From positions 1-26,805 of the forward strand of contig JAYREN010000022.1 in the NCBI GenBank assembly GCA_041908845.1: a DNA stretch of 26,805 nucleotides, written 5' to 3'. Both the position numbers and the translations under genes were made by a program. The notes beneath the pieces were generated by a model, which saw only the letters and a program-made list of their open reading frames with translations, was not told where the DNA came from and did not search any database. Below are positions 15,900 to 24,169 of the stretch, piece by piece; the first letter of the stretch is position 1; each line of letters begins with the position of its first letter. Origin of the DNA: JAYREN01 sp041908845 (GTDB lineage: Bacteria; Acidobacteriota; Holophagae; Holophagales; Holophagaceae).

Positions 15900-17147
15900 C
15901 TATCGCGCCAGGGTGATCTTCCCATCCGGCGGCAACTGGGGAGGCTGGCCCTTGGGCGCGGAGGTGGGTGGCGCGTAAGGTTTGGGCGGTTCCAGCAGGT
16001 TGCCAGATTCCCGGCCCCCGCCTGTGGTGATGGACATGCCGCGCTCCATGTTGGTGCGGGCCATGTCGCTGGTGGAGCTGATGCCTTCGAGCTTGAGCTT
16101 GAATTCGCCCACGTTGGTGGCGCGCTTCAGGGCCTCTTCCTCGGTGATCAGGCCTTCCTGGAGCAGGAAGTAGAGGCTCTGGTCAAAGGTCTGCATGCCG
16201 TATTGGCTGGTGCCTGCGGCGATGACATCCCGCAGCCCCTTGGTGCGTTCCTTGTCTTCGATGCAGGTCCGCACGGTCTCAGTGGAGATGAGCACCTCCA
16301 CGGCAGGCACTCGGCCCTGACCATCAGCCCGGGGCACGAGGCGCTGGGAGACCACGGCCTTGAGCACCTGGGCCAGCTGCAGGCGGATCTGTTTCTGATG
16401 GTGGGGTGGGAACACACTGATGATGCGGTTGATGGTCTCGGTAGCATCCAGGGTGTGCAGGGTGGAAAAGACCAAGTGGCCCGTTTCGGCGGCGTGGATG
16501 GCCGTCTCGATGGTCTCCAGGTCGCGCATCTCACCCACCAGAATCACGTCGGGGTCCTGGCGCAAGGCGGCACGCAGGGCCGTGGCGAAGCTCTTGCAGT
16601 CGGCTTCGACCTCGCGCTGGTTGATGATGGAAAGATTGTCCCGGTGCAAGTATTCGATGGGATCCTCGATGGTGAGGATGTGCTCGTTCCGAGTGGCATT
16701 GATGAGATCGATGATGGCGGCAAGGGAAGTGGACTTGCCTGAGCCCGTGGTGCCCGTTACCAGCACCAAGCCGCGCTGCTCTTCGGCGATCTTGTTGAGG
16801 GCTCGGGGCAGCATCAGATCCTCGATGCTGAAGATGCGCCGGGGAATCACGCGGAGCACCATGCCCACCGTACCGCGCTGGTTGAAGATGTTGCAGCGGA
16901 AGCGCCCCAGGGCGGGCACCGAGTAAGCCAGATCGATGTCCATGTTTTCCTTGAACTTCGCCTTCTGGCGGTCCGAGGTCATGATCGAGTAGGCCATGGC
17001 GATGGTGTCTTCCTGCACCAGCTTCTTGAACTGGTTGAGGGGCGTCAATTTCCCCTTCACCCGGGCGATGGGGAAATTGCCGACCTTGAGATGAAGATCC
17101 GATCCGCCAAGATCCACCACGGTCGTCAGCAGCTCATTGATGTGCAT
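15900..17147 (-). CDS. pilT: Type IV pilus retraction ATPase PilT
   Basis: 415 residues. A hexameric AAA-like ATPase that depolymerises type IV pili and drives twitching. Motifs: SDLHLKVG in the N-terminal PAS-like domain, Walker A GTTGSGKST, the Asp box (LTIEDPIEYLH), Walker B DPDVILVGEMRD, the His box (HAAETGHLVFSTLHT), and the PilT-specific AIRNLIREG-type region represented by GLRDVIAAG. The Pro-rich C-terminal tail from about residue 385 is longer than usual. The start ATG has GGAGAAG just upstream. It ends 5 bases from the kdpE stop (convergent) and is divergent from typA across 193 bases. No other pilus assembly gene is present. Confidence 0.95.
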   Translation of the reverse strand: MHINELLTTVVDLGGSDLHLKVGNFPIARVKGKLTPLNQFKKLVQEDTIAMAYSIMTSDRQKAKFKENMDIDLAYSVPALGRFRCNIFNQRGTVGMVLRVIPRRIFSIEDLMLPRALNKIAEEQRGLVLVTGTTGSGKSTSLAAIIDLINATRNEHILTIEDPIEYLHRDNLSIINQREVEADCKSFATALRAALRQDPDVILVGEMRDLETIETAIHAAETGHLVFSTLHTLDATETINRIISVFPPHHQKQIRLQLAQVLKAVVSQRLVPRADGQGRVPAVEVLISTETVRTCIEDKERTKGLRDVIAAGTSQYGMQTFDQSLYFLLQEGLITEEEALKRATNVGEFKLKLEGISSTSDMARTNMERGMSITTGGGRESGNLLEPPKPYAPPTSAPKGQPPQLPPDGKITLAR

Positions 17148-17340
17148 GGACTTCTCCAGGAACGGGTTTGCGCCCCATGATACAGCCCTAGACGGGAGTC
17201 AGGGGTCCTTGCGACGAATCTCGCCTCGGAAAAGTTGCCGTACGCTGGTAAAATCATGGGTTCGGCCCGCCTTCCCTCCTGAACCCGGAGGCTCCGGGTC
17301 CCCTTGAGCCCAGGCCCCAAGCCTCTTGCCCCGAGTCCCC

Positions 17341-19167
17341 ATGACGCCCATCGAAAAATTCCGCAACATCGCCATCATCGCCCACGTGGACCACGGGAAG
17401 ACCTCCCTGGTGGATGCCATGTTCAAGGCCGCTCATGTCTTCCGGGACAACCAGCGGGTGGTGGAGCAGGCCATGGATAGCAATGACCAGGAGCGGGAGC
17501 GGGGTATCACGATTCTGGCCAAGACCACGGCCATCCACTGGGGCGGCTATCGTTTCAACATTGTGGATACTCCCGGCCATGCGGATTTCGGCGGCGAGGT
17601 GGAGCGCGTGCTGAGCATGGTGGATTCCGTGCTGCTGGTGGTAGACGCCTTCGACGGCCCCATGCCTCAGACCAAGTTCGTGACTCGCAAGGCCCTGGCT
17701 CTGGGGCTCAAGCCCATCGTGGTCATCAACAAGGTGGATCGCCCCGGCGCACGCCCAATGTGGACCCAGGACGCCGTCTTCGAGCTGCTCATCGAGCTGG
17801 GCGCCCATGACGAGCAGTTGGATTTCCCCACGGTCTTCACCAGCGCCAAGCTCGGCTACGCCATCCATGACGTGAACGACAATCCCGAGGGCATGGACCC
17901 GCTCTTCGACACCATCGTGAAGCACTGCCCCCGCCCCAAGGGCGACCCCGATCAGCCCCTGCAGATGCAGGTGACATTGATGGACTACAACGATTTCGTG
18001 GGTCAGATCGGCGTGGGGCGAATCTTCAACGGCACGATCAAGATCGGCGACCAGGTTTCCCTGGTGAAGCGCGACGGCGCGATCCAGCAACACAAGGTGA
18101 CGATGCTCTATGGCTTCGAGGGCCTTACCCGCGTGAACCTCACCGAGGCCGGCGCGGGCAACATCATCGCCCTGGCAGGCATCCCTGATATCCGCGTGGG
18201 CGAGACCATCGCCAGCCTGGAAAACCCTGTGGCTGTGCCCTACGTGGACATCGACGAGCCCACCATTTCCATGATGTTCATGGTGAATACCGGCCCCTTC
18301 GCGGGCCAGGATGGCAAGTACACTCAGTCCCGCCGAATTCGGGAGCGCCTGACGAAGGAGCTGCAGTACAACGTGGCCCTGCGCGTGGAGGACACCGCCA
18401 GCGCCGACAGCTGGAAGGTCAGCGGCCGCGGGGAGCTGCACCTCTCGGTGCTCATCGAGACCATGCGCCGGGAGAACTTCGAGCTCTGCGTGAGCCGCCC
18501 CGAAGTCATCATCCACACCAACCCCGAGACTGGCGAAAAGGAAGAACCCTACGAGGATCTCCAGGTGGACGTGCCGGAAGCCTACATGGGCGTGGTGATG
18601 GAGAAGCTCGGCGCCCGCAAGGCCGAAATGCAGGACATGGGCAACGAGATGGGCCGCGTGCGGCTGCACTTCAAGATTCCCAGCCGCGGCCTCATTGGCT
18701 ACCGCAGTGAATTCCTCACGGACACTCGCGGCGAGGGCATCCTCAACAGCATCTTCAGCCACTACGGCCCCTACCGCGGCGAGATGCCCAGCCGGAAGAA
18801 CGGCGTGCTCATCAGCATGGAGGCCTGCGAATCCGTGGGCTTCGCCATCATGAACCTGGAGGACCGCGGCAAGTTCTTCATCCACCCCGGTACCAAGTGC
18901 TACGAGGGCATGATCGTGGGCGAGCACTGCCGCGACAACGATCTGGTTGTGAACGTCGCCAAAGCCAAGAAGCTCTCCAACATGCGCTCCAGCGGCAGCG
19001 ATGACGCCACCCGCCTCACGCCGCCCATCGAGCACACCCTCGAGCAGGCCCTCGAGTACATCGACGACGATGATCTCGTGGAAGTGACCCCCAACTTCAT
19101 CCGCATGCGCAAGAAGGTGCTCGGCACCAGCGACCGCAAAAAATCCGAAAAGCGCACCGAAGCCTAG
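17341..19167 (+). CDS. typA: Ribosome-associated GTPase TypA/BipA
   Basis: 608 residues. A translational GTPase of the EF-G family acting in ribosome assembly and stress or low-temperature growth. GTP-binding motifs: AHVDHGKTSLVD (G1), RERGITI (G2), DTPGHADF (G3) and NKVD (G4). BipA-specific C-terminal stretches include VSGRGELHLSVLIETMRREN, IPSRGLIGYRSEFLTDTRGEG and NGVLISMEACESVGFAI. The start ATG at 17341 begins the canonical MTPIEKFRNIAIIAH; a TTG at 17326 in the same frame adds only five residues. Neither start has a clear ribosome-binding site. The DUF218 gene follows after 29 bases and is likely in the same transcript. Confidence 0.97.
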   Translation: MTPIEKFRNIAIIAHVDHGKTSLVDAMFKAAHVFRDNQRVVEQAMDSNDQERERGITILAKTTAIHWGGYRFNIVDTPGHADFGGEVERVLSMVDSVLLVVDAFDGPMPQTKFVTRKALALGLKPIVVINKVDRPGARPMWTQDAVFELLIELGAHDEQLDFPTVFTSAKLGYAIHDVNDNPEGMDPLFDTIVKHCPRPKGDPDQPLQMQVTLMDYNDFVGQIGVGRIFNGTIKIGDQVSLVKRDGAIQQHKVTMLYGFEGLTRVNLTEAGAGNIIALAGIPDIRVGETIASLENPVAVPYVDIDEPTISMMFMVNTGPFAGQDGKYTQSRRIRERLTKELQYNVALRVEDTASADSWKVSGRGELHLSVLIETMRRENFELCVSRPEVIIHTNPETGEKEEPYEDLQVDVPEAYMGVVMEKLGARKAEMQDMGNEMGRVRLHFKIPSRGLIGYRSEFLTDTRGEGILNSIFSHYGPYRGEMPSRKNGVLISMEACESVGFAIMNLEDRGKFFIHPGTKCYEGMIVGEHCRDNDLVVNVAKAKKLSNMRSSGSDDATRLTPPIEHTLEQALEYIDDDDLVEVTPNFIRMRKKVLGTSDRKKSEKRTEA

Positions 19168-19196
19168 GCGCTAAGGTAGGGGAGCGGAGGAACCCC

Positions 19197-19907
19197 ATGT
19201 CCGCTGCTCACTCACCTGAGACATACACAGCCCCCCAAGGCGCCACGCTTCTTCAGAAGCTGGGCCCCGGAGGGCTGATCACCTATCTGCTGGCCTTCTC
19301 CAGCTCAGTGATGCTGGTGGGGTTGCCTGTGCTCTGGCGCTTGCGTCGGGTCATGAAGGCTTCGGCGGGAGAGCCACCGCTTTCCGCCGATGCCATCCTG
19401 GTGCTGGGGCGGAAACTGAAAAAGGATGACCTGACGCCGGTTTTCGAGGCCCGGCTTCGCCACGCCGCGAATCTGTTGAGAAAGGGGCACTCCCCTCGCA
19501 TCCTGATCACCGGGGGCATCACGGGAAGAGCCGCGCTCAGCGAAGCCGAAGCCGGACGCAGATGGCTAATAGACCAGGGCCTTTCCTGCGAGGTTATCTT
19601 TACTGAAGACCGCAGCCAGCACACGCTGGAAAACCTCTTCTGGGTGCGTGAACACATGCGCGCCCAGGGTTGGCGAACCCTGCTCCTCGTAAGCGATCCG
19701 CTACATCTCGCCCGGGTCCAGGCCATGGCTGTGGGATTGGGGCTCATCACCTCGCTCGCCCCGGCATCCGAGGCACCCCCCAAACGAAACACCCTTGCCT
19801 GGTGGCGTCGGGCCCTCGCCGAATCCTTCCTGCTGCACTGGTACCACACCGGAGTGGCCTTCAGCCGCCTCATTGGTTCCCGCAAACAGCTGGCGCGGGT
19901 GACTTGA
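19197..19907 (+). CDS. YdcF/SanA-family DUF218 membrane protein
   Basis: 236 residues with one transmembrane segment at about 27-47 (GGLITYLLAFSSSVMLVGLPVL). The DUF218 domain follows: ADAILVLGRKLKKDDLTPVFEARLRHAANLL, RILITGGITG, SEAEAGRRWLIDQG, FTEDRSQHTLENL and LLVSDPLHLARVQAMA. Relatives include YdcF, SanA and ElyC, associated with envelope integrity and polysaccharide or peptidoglycan metabolism; the molecular activity is not settled. GGAGGA lies about 5 bases before ATG 19197. It is the second gene after typA and ends just before a very strong terminator. Confidence 0.88.
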   Translation: MSAAHSPETYTAPQGATLLQKLGPGGLITYLLAFSSSVMLVGLPVLWRLRRVMKASAGEPPLSADAILVLGRKLKKDDLTPVFEARLRHAANLLRKGHSPRILITGGITGRAALSEAEAGRRWLIDQGLSCEVIFTEDRSQHTLENLFWVREHMRAQGWRTLLLVSDPLHLARVQAMAVGLGLITSLAPASEAPPKRNTLAWWRRALAESFLLHWYHTGVAFSRLIGSRKQLARVT

Positions 19908-19910
19908 TCA

Positions 19911-19957
19911 CCCAAAAGCAGCGAGCCTGGCCGATAGCCAGGCTCGCTGCTTTTGGG
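19911..19957 (+). terminator. Very long perfect terminator hairpin after the DUF218 gene
   Basis: A 21-bp perfect stem from CCCAAAAGCAGCGAGCCTGG (19911 on) through loop CGATA (19932-19936) to GCTGCTTTTGGG (ends 19957). A-rich and T-rich arms make it usable on both strands, so it also insulates the rpsT side. Its inner part resembles the rpsT terminators. Confidence 0.85.
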
Positions 19958-19964
19958 GTTCACT

Positions 19965-20070
19965 CTCTCGGCATCCATTCGGAATACGCGAAACCCCAGA
20001 GACAAAAGAGCCCGGCTCGCGGCCAGGCTCTTCAATCCGCAGGCGAATCGCTTACGCCAGAGCGTTCACT
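19965..20070 (-). repeat. 106-bp unit, distal copy (rpsT tail, terminator, hairpin)
   Basis: Read on the minus strand, it begins with a copy of the last bases of rpsT including its stop (AGTGAACGCTCTGGCGTAAG). A terminator hairpin follows at 20002-20032, then a degenerate version of the CTCGCGTATC hairpin. It differs from the proximal copy at about nine positions, mostly in the hairpin. Confidence 0.92.
20002..20032 (-). terminator. Second (duplicated) rpsT terminator
   Basis: Same structure as the proximal terminator, displaced by exactly 106 bases. The loop region has one substitution (CGCGA for CGTGA). It is probably a back-up terminator. Confidence 0.75.
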
Positions 20071-20176
20071 CTCTCGGTATCCCTCCGGGATACGCGAGGC
20101 TCCAGAGACAAAAGAGCCCGGCTCACGGCCAGGCTCTTCAATCCACAGGCGAATCGCTTACGCCAGAGCGTTCACT
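20071..20176 (-). repeat. 106-bp unit, proximal copy overlapping the rpsT 3' end
   Basis: On the minus strand the unit starts inside rpsT (last five codons plus stop), continues through the rpsT terminator and ends with a well-formed hairpin: CTCG, bulged C or G, GTATCCC, loop GGA, GGGATAC, CGAG. It abuts the distal copy without a gap. Confidence 0.92.
20108..20138 (-). terminator. rpsT Rho-independent terminator
   Basis: Minus strand: AAGAGCCTGGC, loop CGTGA, GCCGGGCTCTT, an 11-bp stem with one G-T wobble, followed by TTTTGT. It begins 20 bases after the rpsT stop. Confidence 0.88.
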
Positions 20177-20421
20177 TTGAGGGTCAGGCGGCTCTTGGCG
20201 CGATTGGCGGCATTCTTGTGGATAACGCCCTTGCGGACAGCCTTGTCCACCACCCCAAGGGTGGCGGGCAGCAGGGCCGCGGCATCGGCTTTCTTGCCCG
20301 TGGCGACAGCGGCCAGGAACCGCTTCAGGGTGCTCTTCATGGCCGACCGATTTGCGCGATTGCGCAGACGAGCCTCGGCGTCACGACGAGCTTTTTTTGC
20401 AGCAGACTTGTGGTTGGCCAT
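20158..20421 (-). CDS. rpsT: 30S ribosomal protein S20
   Basis: 87 residues, the standard S20 length. It binds 16S rRNA early in small-subunit assembly. Typical features are MANHKSAAKKARRDAEARLRN-type start, the basic helical body, VDKAVRKGVIHKNAANRAKSRL near the end, and very high Lys/Arg/Ala content. AGGAG lies 7 bases upstream of ATG 20421, and a strong promoter lies further upstream. The final codons and stop are copied once more in the adjoining 106-bp repeat. It is divergent from argS. Confidence 0.97.
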   Translation of the reverse strand: MANHKSAAKKARRDAEARLRNRANRSAMKSTLKRFLAAVATGKKADAAALLPATLGVVDKAVRKGVIHKNAANRAKSRLTLKVNALA

Positions 20422-20470
20422 TCGTGGACTCCTGCTTCCGGGAGATTCGGCCCCTGAAGCGCGAAGGTTT

Positions 20471-20498
20471 ATCCTACCTCTACACCGCCTGGAGTCAA
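20471..20498 (-). promoter_or_regulatory. Sigma70-type promoter of rpsT
   Basis: On the minus strand TTGACT (20498-20493), a 16-base spacer, then TAGGAT (20476-20471), about 50 bases upstream of the rpsT start. It is almost the same as the tRNA promoter at 3237-3264 (TTGACG, 16 bases, TAGGAT). Confidence 0.7.
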
Positions 20499-20596
20499 GG
20501 GAAAAGAACGACGTTCAGGGCAATTCTGGGCCTTCCTGAGGCCGCCCATCCAGGGCATTCTAGCTGGAGGCCCCAGGCTTCCGGATAAGGGTGGTC

Positions 20597-22393
20597 ATGG
20601 AGCAGGTCAAGGCGCGGTTCAGAACCAGCTTGGAGTCGGCGTTGCCCGACCAGGAGATCCTCATTGAGCGCCCCCGGAGCGCCGAATTGGGGGACTTCGC
20701 GTTCCCATGCTTCCGCGCCGCCAAGGCGCTCGACAAGAATCCCGCCCAGGTGGCCCAGGAGCTGGCCTCCACGCTGCGGATCGAGGGCGCGGAACTCACC
20801 GCCACGGGCCCCTACCTGAACCTGAAACTGCGCCCGGAGGTTCGAGCCAAGCTGATGCTGGAGGCCCTCCTTGGCGCCACGCCGTACGGCTCCGCACCCG
20901 CCCATGGTGAAACGGTGTTGGTGGAGTACAGCAGCCCCAACATCGCCAAGCTCTTCACCATCGGACATCTGCGCTCCACCATGATCGGCCACGCCCTGGC
21001 CCAGGTGAACCGCTACCTCGGCTGCCAGGTGCAGCGTCTCAACCATCTGGGCGACTGGGGTACCCAGTTCGGCACCCTGCTGGCGGCCTACAAACGGTGG
21101 GCCGAACTCGAGAATCCGAGGCTCGACCGGGACTTCACCTGGTCCGATGAAATCCATGAGCGGAGGCGCACGCCTCTCTTCCGCCTCTTCCAGCTCTATG
21201 TTCGCTTCCACCAGGAAGAGGAATCGCAACCGGAGATGCGAGAAGAGGCCCGGGCCTGGTTCAAGCGCCTGGAAAATGGAGATCCCGAGGCCCGCCGCCT
21301 CTGGACCTGGTTCCGGGAAGTCTCCCTGGCGGAATTCCAGCGCATCTATGACCGGCTGGGGGTGGGCTTCGACGCCATGGATGGCGAGGCCTTTTACGAG
21401 GACAAGATGGCCACCGCGGTGCAACGCCTGCGGGACTCGGGCCTCCTGGAAGAAGGCGAAAACGGTGCCTTCATCGTGCGCCTGGAGGATGTGGGCATCC
21501 AAACACCTTCGCTCATGCTGAAGGCCGACGGCGCCACGATTTACGCCACCCGTGATCTCGCGGCGGCGCTCTATCGGCAGAAAACCTACGCCTTCGACCG
21601 CTGCCTATACGTGGTGGGCAGCGACCAGGTGCTCCACTTCCAGCAGCTCTTCGGAGTGCTGGGCAAGCTCGACCCCTGGTTCAAGGGCCGCATGCTGCAC
21701 ACCCCCTTCGGCATGATCAAGCTGCCCGAGGGCAAGATGTCCACCCGCAAGGGCAACGTGGTGTTCCTGGAGGATGTGCTGGACGAAGCCGTGACGCGGG
21801 TTCTGGCCATCATCGAGGAGAAGAATCCCGAACTGCCCAACAAGGAGGCCGTGGCCGAGATGCTCGGCATGGGCGCCGTGGTCTTCTTCGACGCCCTCAA
21901 CGACCGCGTGAAGCCCATCACCTTCACCTGGAATCGCATCATCGCGCTGGATGGGGATACGGGTCCATACGTGCAGTACGCACACGCCCGCATCCTGTCC
22001 GTGCTGCGCAAGGCCGGAGGCAGCTGGGCCCAGAAGGCCCGCCCTACCGAACCCCTTTCGCCCGCCCTCGCAGCCGTGCCTTACCTCGCCGAGTCGCTGC
22101 CAGACGCCCTGGATGGGCTCCAGGATCCCGCCGCCCAGGCCCTGCTCTTCGAGCTGGCGGGTCTGCCTGAGGCCCTGCGCACCGTGCAGCGGGAGAACAT
22201 GGCCACAGCCCTGGCACGTCAGCTGCTGTCCATCGCCCGTGCCTTCTCGGCGTTCTACACCAACTGCCCCATCCTCTGGGCCGAAAACAGCCCCGCAGTG
22301 CGCGATGCCCGCCTCGCCCTCTGCGTAGCCACCGCCCGCGCCCTTCGCCAGGGCCTGTTCCTCATGGGCATCCCGGCCCCAGAGGAGATGTGA
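20597..22393 (+). CDS. argS: Arginyl-tRNA synthetase
   Basis: 598 residues from ATG at 20597, preferred over GTG at 20591 because AAGGGTG is then suitably spaced. A class I synthetase that charges tRNA-Arg. It has an N-terminal Add-1 domain (LGDFAFPCFRAAKAL), VEYSSPNIAKLFTIGHLRST containing the HIGH-equivalent, LNHLGDWGTQFG, the KMSKS-equivalent EGKMSTRKGN, and the C-terminal anticodon-binding DALR domain ending RALRQGLFLMGI. All motifs are intact. It is divergent from rpsT and followed by a repeat-rich 177-base gap before pyrG. Confidence 0.96.
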   Translation: MEQVKARFRTSLESALPDQEILIERPRSAELGDFAFPCFRAAKALDKNPAQVAQELASTLRIEGAELTATGPYLNLKLRPEVRAKLMLEALLGATPYGSAPAHGETVLVEYSSPNIAKLFTIGHLRSTMIGHALAQVNRYLGCQVQRLNHLGDWGTQFGTLLAAYKRWAELENPRLDRDFTWSDEIHERRRTPLFRLFQLYVRFHQEEESQPEMREEARAWFKRLENGDPEARRLWTWFREVSLAEFQRIYDRLGVGFDAMDGEAFYEDKMATAVQRLRDSGLLEEGENGAFIVRLEDVGIQTPSLMLKADGATIYATRDLAAALYRQKTYAFDRCLYVVGSDQVLHFQQLFGVLGKLDPWFKGRMLHTPFGMIKLPEGKMSTRKGNVVFLEDVLDEAVTRVLAIIEEKNPELPNKEAVAEMLGMGAVVFFDALNDRVKPITFTWNRIIALDGDTGPYVQYAHARILSVLRKAGGSWAQKARPTEPLSPALAAVPYLAESLPDALDGLQDPAAQALLFELAGLPEALRTVQRENMATALARQLLSIARAFSAFYTNCPILWAENSPAVRDARLALCVATARALRQGLFLMGIPAPEEM

Positions 22394-22410
22394 GCGAGGC
22401 CAACGGGAAA

Positions 22411-22541
22411 CAAGAAATCAGGTCCACGGATAAACACGGATGAACACAGATATGAAAGTTCTGAATTTTCTCGGGTCTGCCCAAAGTGGATTCATCCTCA
22501 TCCGTGTGTATCCGTGTTCATCCGTGGACTTCTTTTTCTTC
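22411..22541. repeat. Long imperfect inverted repeat with ATCCGTGT-type motif
   Basis: The left arm (about 22411-22450) contains GTCCACGGAT, AACACGGAT and GAACACAG. The right arm (about 22501-22541) contains ATCCGTGTGTATCCGTGTTC and ATCCGTGGACTTCT. The complement of the left arm matches the right at about 25 of the central 30 positions, with weaker pairing outward. A loop of about 50 bases separates them. It fills most of the argS-pyrG gap. Confidence 0.8.
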
Positions 22542-22573
22542 TCAAGCAATGTTGAAACTCAGGGGGGTATGTG

Positions 22574-24169
22574 ATGACCAAATTCGTATTCGTGACCGGT
22601 GGTGTGCTGAGTTCCCTCGGCAAGGGTATTGCGGCAGCTTCGCTGGGGGCGCTGCTGGAGGCCCGGGGCTTCAAGGTCACGCTGATGAAGATGGATCCCT
22701 ACCTCAACGTGGATCCCGGCACCATGTCACCCTTCCAGCACGGCGAGGTGTTCGTGACGGATGACGGCGCAGAAACGGATCTCGACCTGGGCCACTACGA
22801 GCGCTTCACCTCGGTGCCCACGAGCCAAAACCACACCATCACCACGGGACGCATCTACAACACGGTGATCCAGAAGGAGCGCCGTGGGGATTATCTCGGC
22901 AAGACCGTGCAGGTGATCCCACACATCACCGACGAGATCAAGGGCGTGATGAAGAAGGTCGCCAAGGACGTGGACGTGGTGCTGGTTGAGATCGGCGGCA
23001 CCGTGGGCGATATCGAGAGCCAGCCCTTTCTCGAAGCCATCCGCCAGTTCCGCATCGAGGCGGGTCTTGGCAATGCCATCAACATGCACCTCACCTACGT
23101 GCCGTACATCAAGGCGGCGGGCGAACTGAAATCCAAGCCCACCCAGCACAGCGTGAAGGAGCTGCGAGCCCTGGGCATCCAGCCCGATGTGCTGGTCTGC
23201 CGCGCCGAGCAGGAAATCCCCCGGGCCCTCAAGGACAAGATCGCCCTCTTCTGCTCCGTCACTCCCGATGCGGTCTTCAGCTGCAAGGACGCCGACACCA
23301 TCTACCAGGTGCCCATGAACCTCCACGAGGAGGGTCTCGATGCCAAGGTGGCCGCCCTCCTCAATCTGCCGGATTCCAAGCCCGACCTCAGCCGCTGGCA
23401 GAACCTGCTCCACCGCATCCGCAACCCCAAAGGCAGCGTGCGCATCGCCGTGGTGGGCAAGTACGTGGAGTTCAAGGAGAGCTACAAGAGCCTGATCGAG
23501 GCCCTGCACCACGCGGGCTACGGTCTCGAAGTCCAGGTGGACCTGAAGTGGATCGAGGGCGAGGACATCGAGCATGGCGGCGCTGCGGCCCATCTCAGTG
23601 ACTGCCACGGAATCTTAGTGCCCGGCGGTTTCGGCGTGCGCGGCACCCAGGGCATGATCCTGGCGATCCAGTACGCCCGGGAGAATCGCATCCCCTTCTT
23701 CGGCATCTGCCTCGGCATGCAGATGGCCAGCGTAGAGTTCGCCCGCCACGTCTGCGGCATGGAGGGCGCCGACAGCACAGAGTTCGAAGAGAATCCCAAG
23801 CACCGGATCATCTTCAAGCTGCGGGAACTGGTGGACGTAGAGGAGCTGGGCGGCACCATGCGCCTGGGCGCCTATCCCTGCGTGATCCAGGAAGGCAGCT
23901 TCGCCCACACGGCCTACGGGTCGACCCAGATCAGCGAGCGCCACCGCCACCGCTACGAGTTCAACCAGGCCGAGTTCCGCCATGTCCTGGAGGCCAAGGG
24001 GCTCGCCTTCACAGGGCTAAGCCCCGACGGCACCTTCGTGGAAATCGTGGAGATCCCCGATCATCCCTACTACCTGGGCTGCCAGTTCCACCCCGAGTTC
24101 AAGTCCAAGCCCCTGGCCCCGCACCCGCTCTTTACCTCGTTCGTAAAGGCCAGCCTTAGTCAGGTCTGA
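22574..24169 (+). CDS. pyrG: CTP synthase (glutamine-hydrolysing)
   Basis: 531 residues from ATG at 22574, with AGGGGGG about 6 bases upstream; a GTG directly before it in frame is less well spaced. It converts UTP to CTP using ATP and glutamine. The synthase domain has FVTGGVLSSLGKGIAAASLG (P-loop-like), MKMDPYLNVDPGTM, HGEVFVTDDGAETDLDLGHYERF and EIGGTVGDIES. The glutamine amidotransferase domain has GGFGVRGTQG, GICLGMQ with nucleophile Cys379, and the CQFHPEF His-Glu pair. It is full length. Its 3' end overlaps the convergent DUF4126 gene by 14 bases. Confidence 0.97.
   Translation: MTKFVFVTGGVLSSLGKGIAAASLGALLEARGFKVTLMKMDPYLNVDPGTMSPFQHGEVFVTDDGAETDLDLGHYERFTSVPTSQNHTITTGRIYNTVIQKERRGDYLGKTVQVIPHITDEIKGVMKKVAKDVDVVLVEIGGTVGDIESQPFLEAIRQFRIEAGLGNAINMHLTYVPYIKAAGELKSKPTQHSVKELRALGIQPDVLVCRAEQEIPRALKDKIALFCSVTPDAVFSCKDADTIYQVPMNLHEEGLDAKVAALLNLPDSKPDLSRWQNLLHRIRNPKGSVRIAVVGKYVEFKESYKSLIEALHHAGYGLEVQVDLKWIEGEDIEHGGAAAHLSDCHGILVPGGFGVRGTQGMILAIQYARENRIPFFGICLGMQMASVEFARHVCGMEGADSTEFEENPKHRIIFKLRELVDVEELGGTMRLGAYPCVIQEGSFAHTAYGSTQISERHRHRYEFNQAEFRHVLEAKGLAFTGLSPDGTFVEIVEIPDHPYYLGCQFHPEFKSKPLAPHPLFTSFVKASLSQV

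Noticed and set aside
17220..17260. Promoter for typA around TAAAAT at 17249
   Set aside because: No acceptable -35 hexamer at 16-18 bases; cannot be supported by eye.
17254..19035. A 593-codon open frame antisense to typA
   Set aside because: Shadow of typA from high GC; His/Ala/Val-rich low-information protein with no domain or ribosome-binding site.
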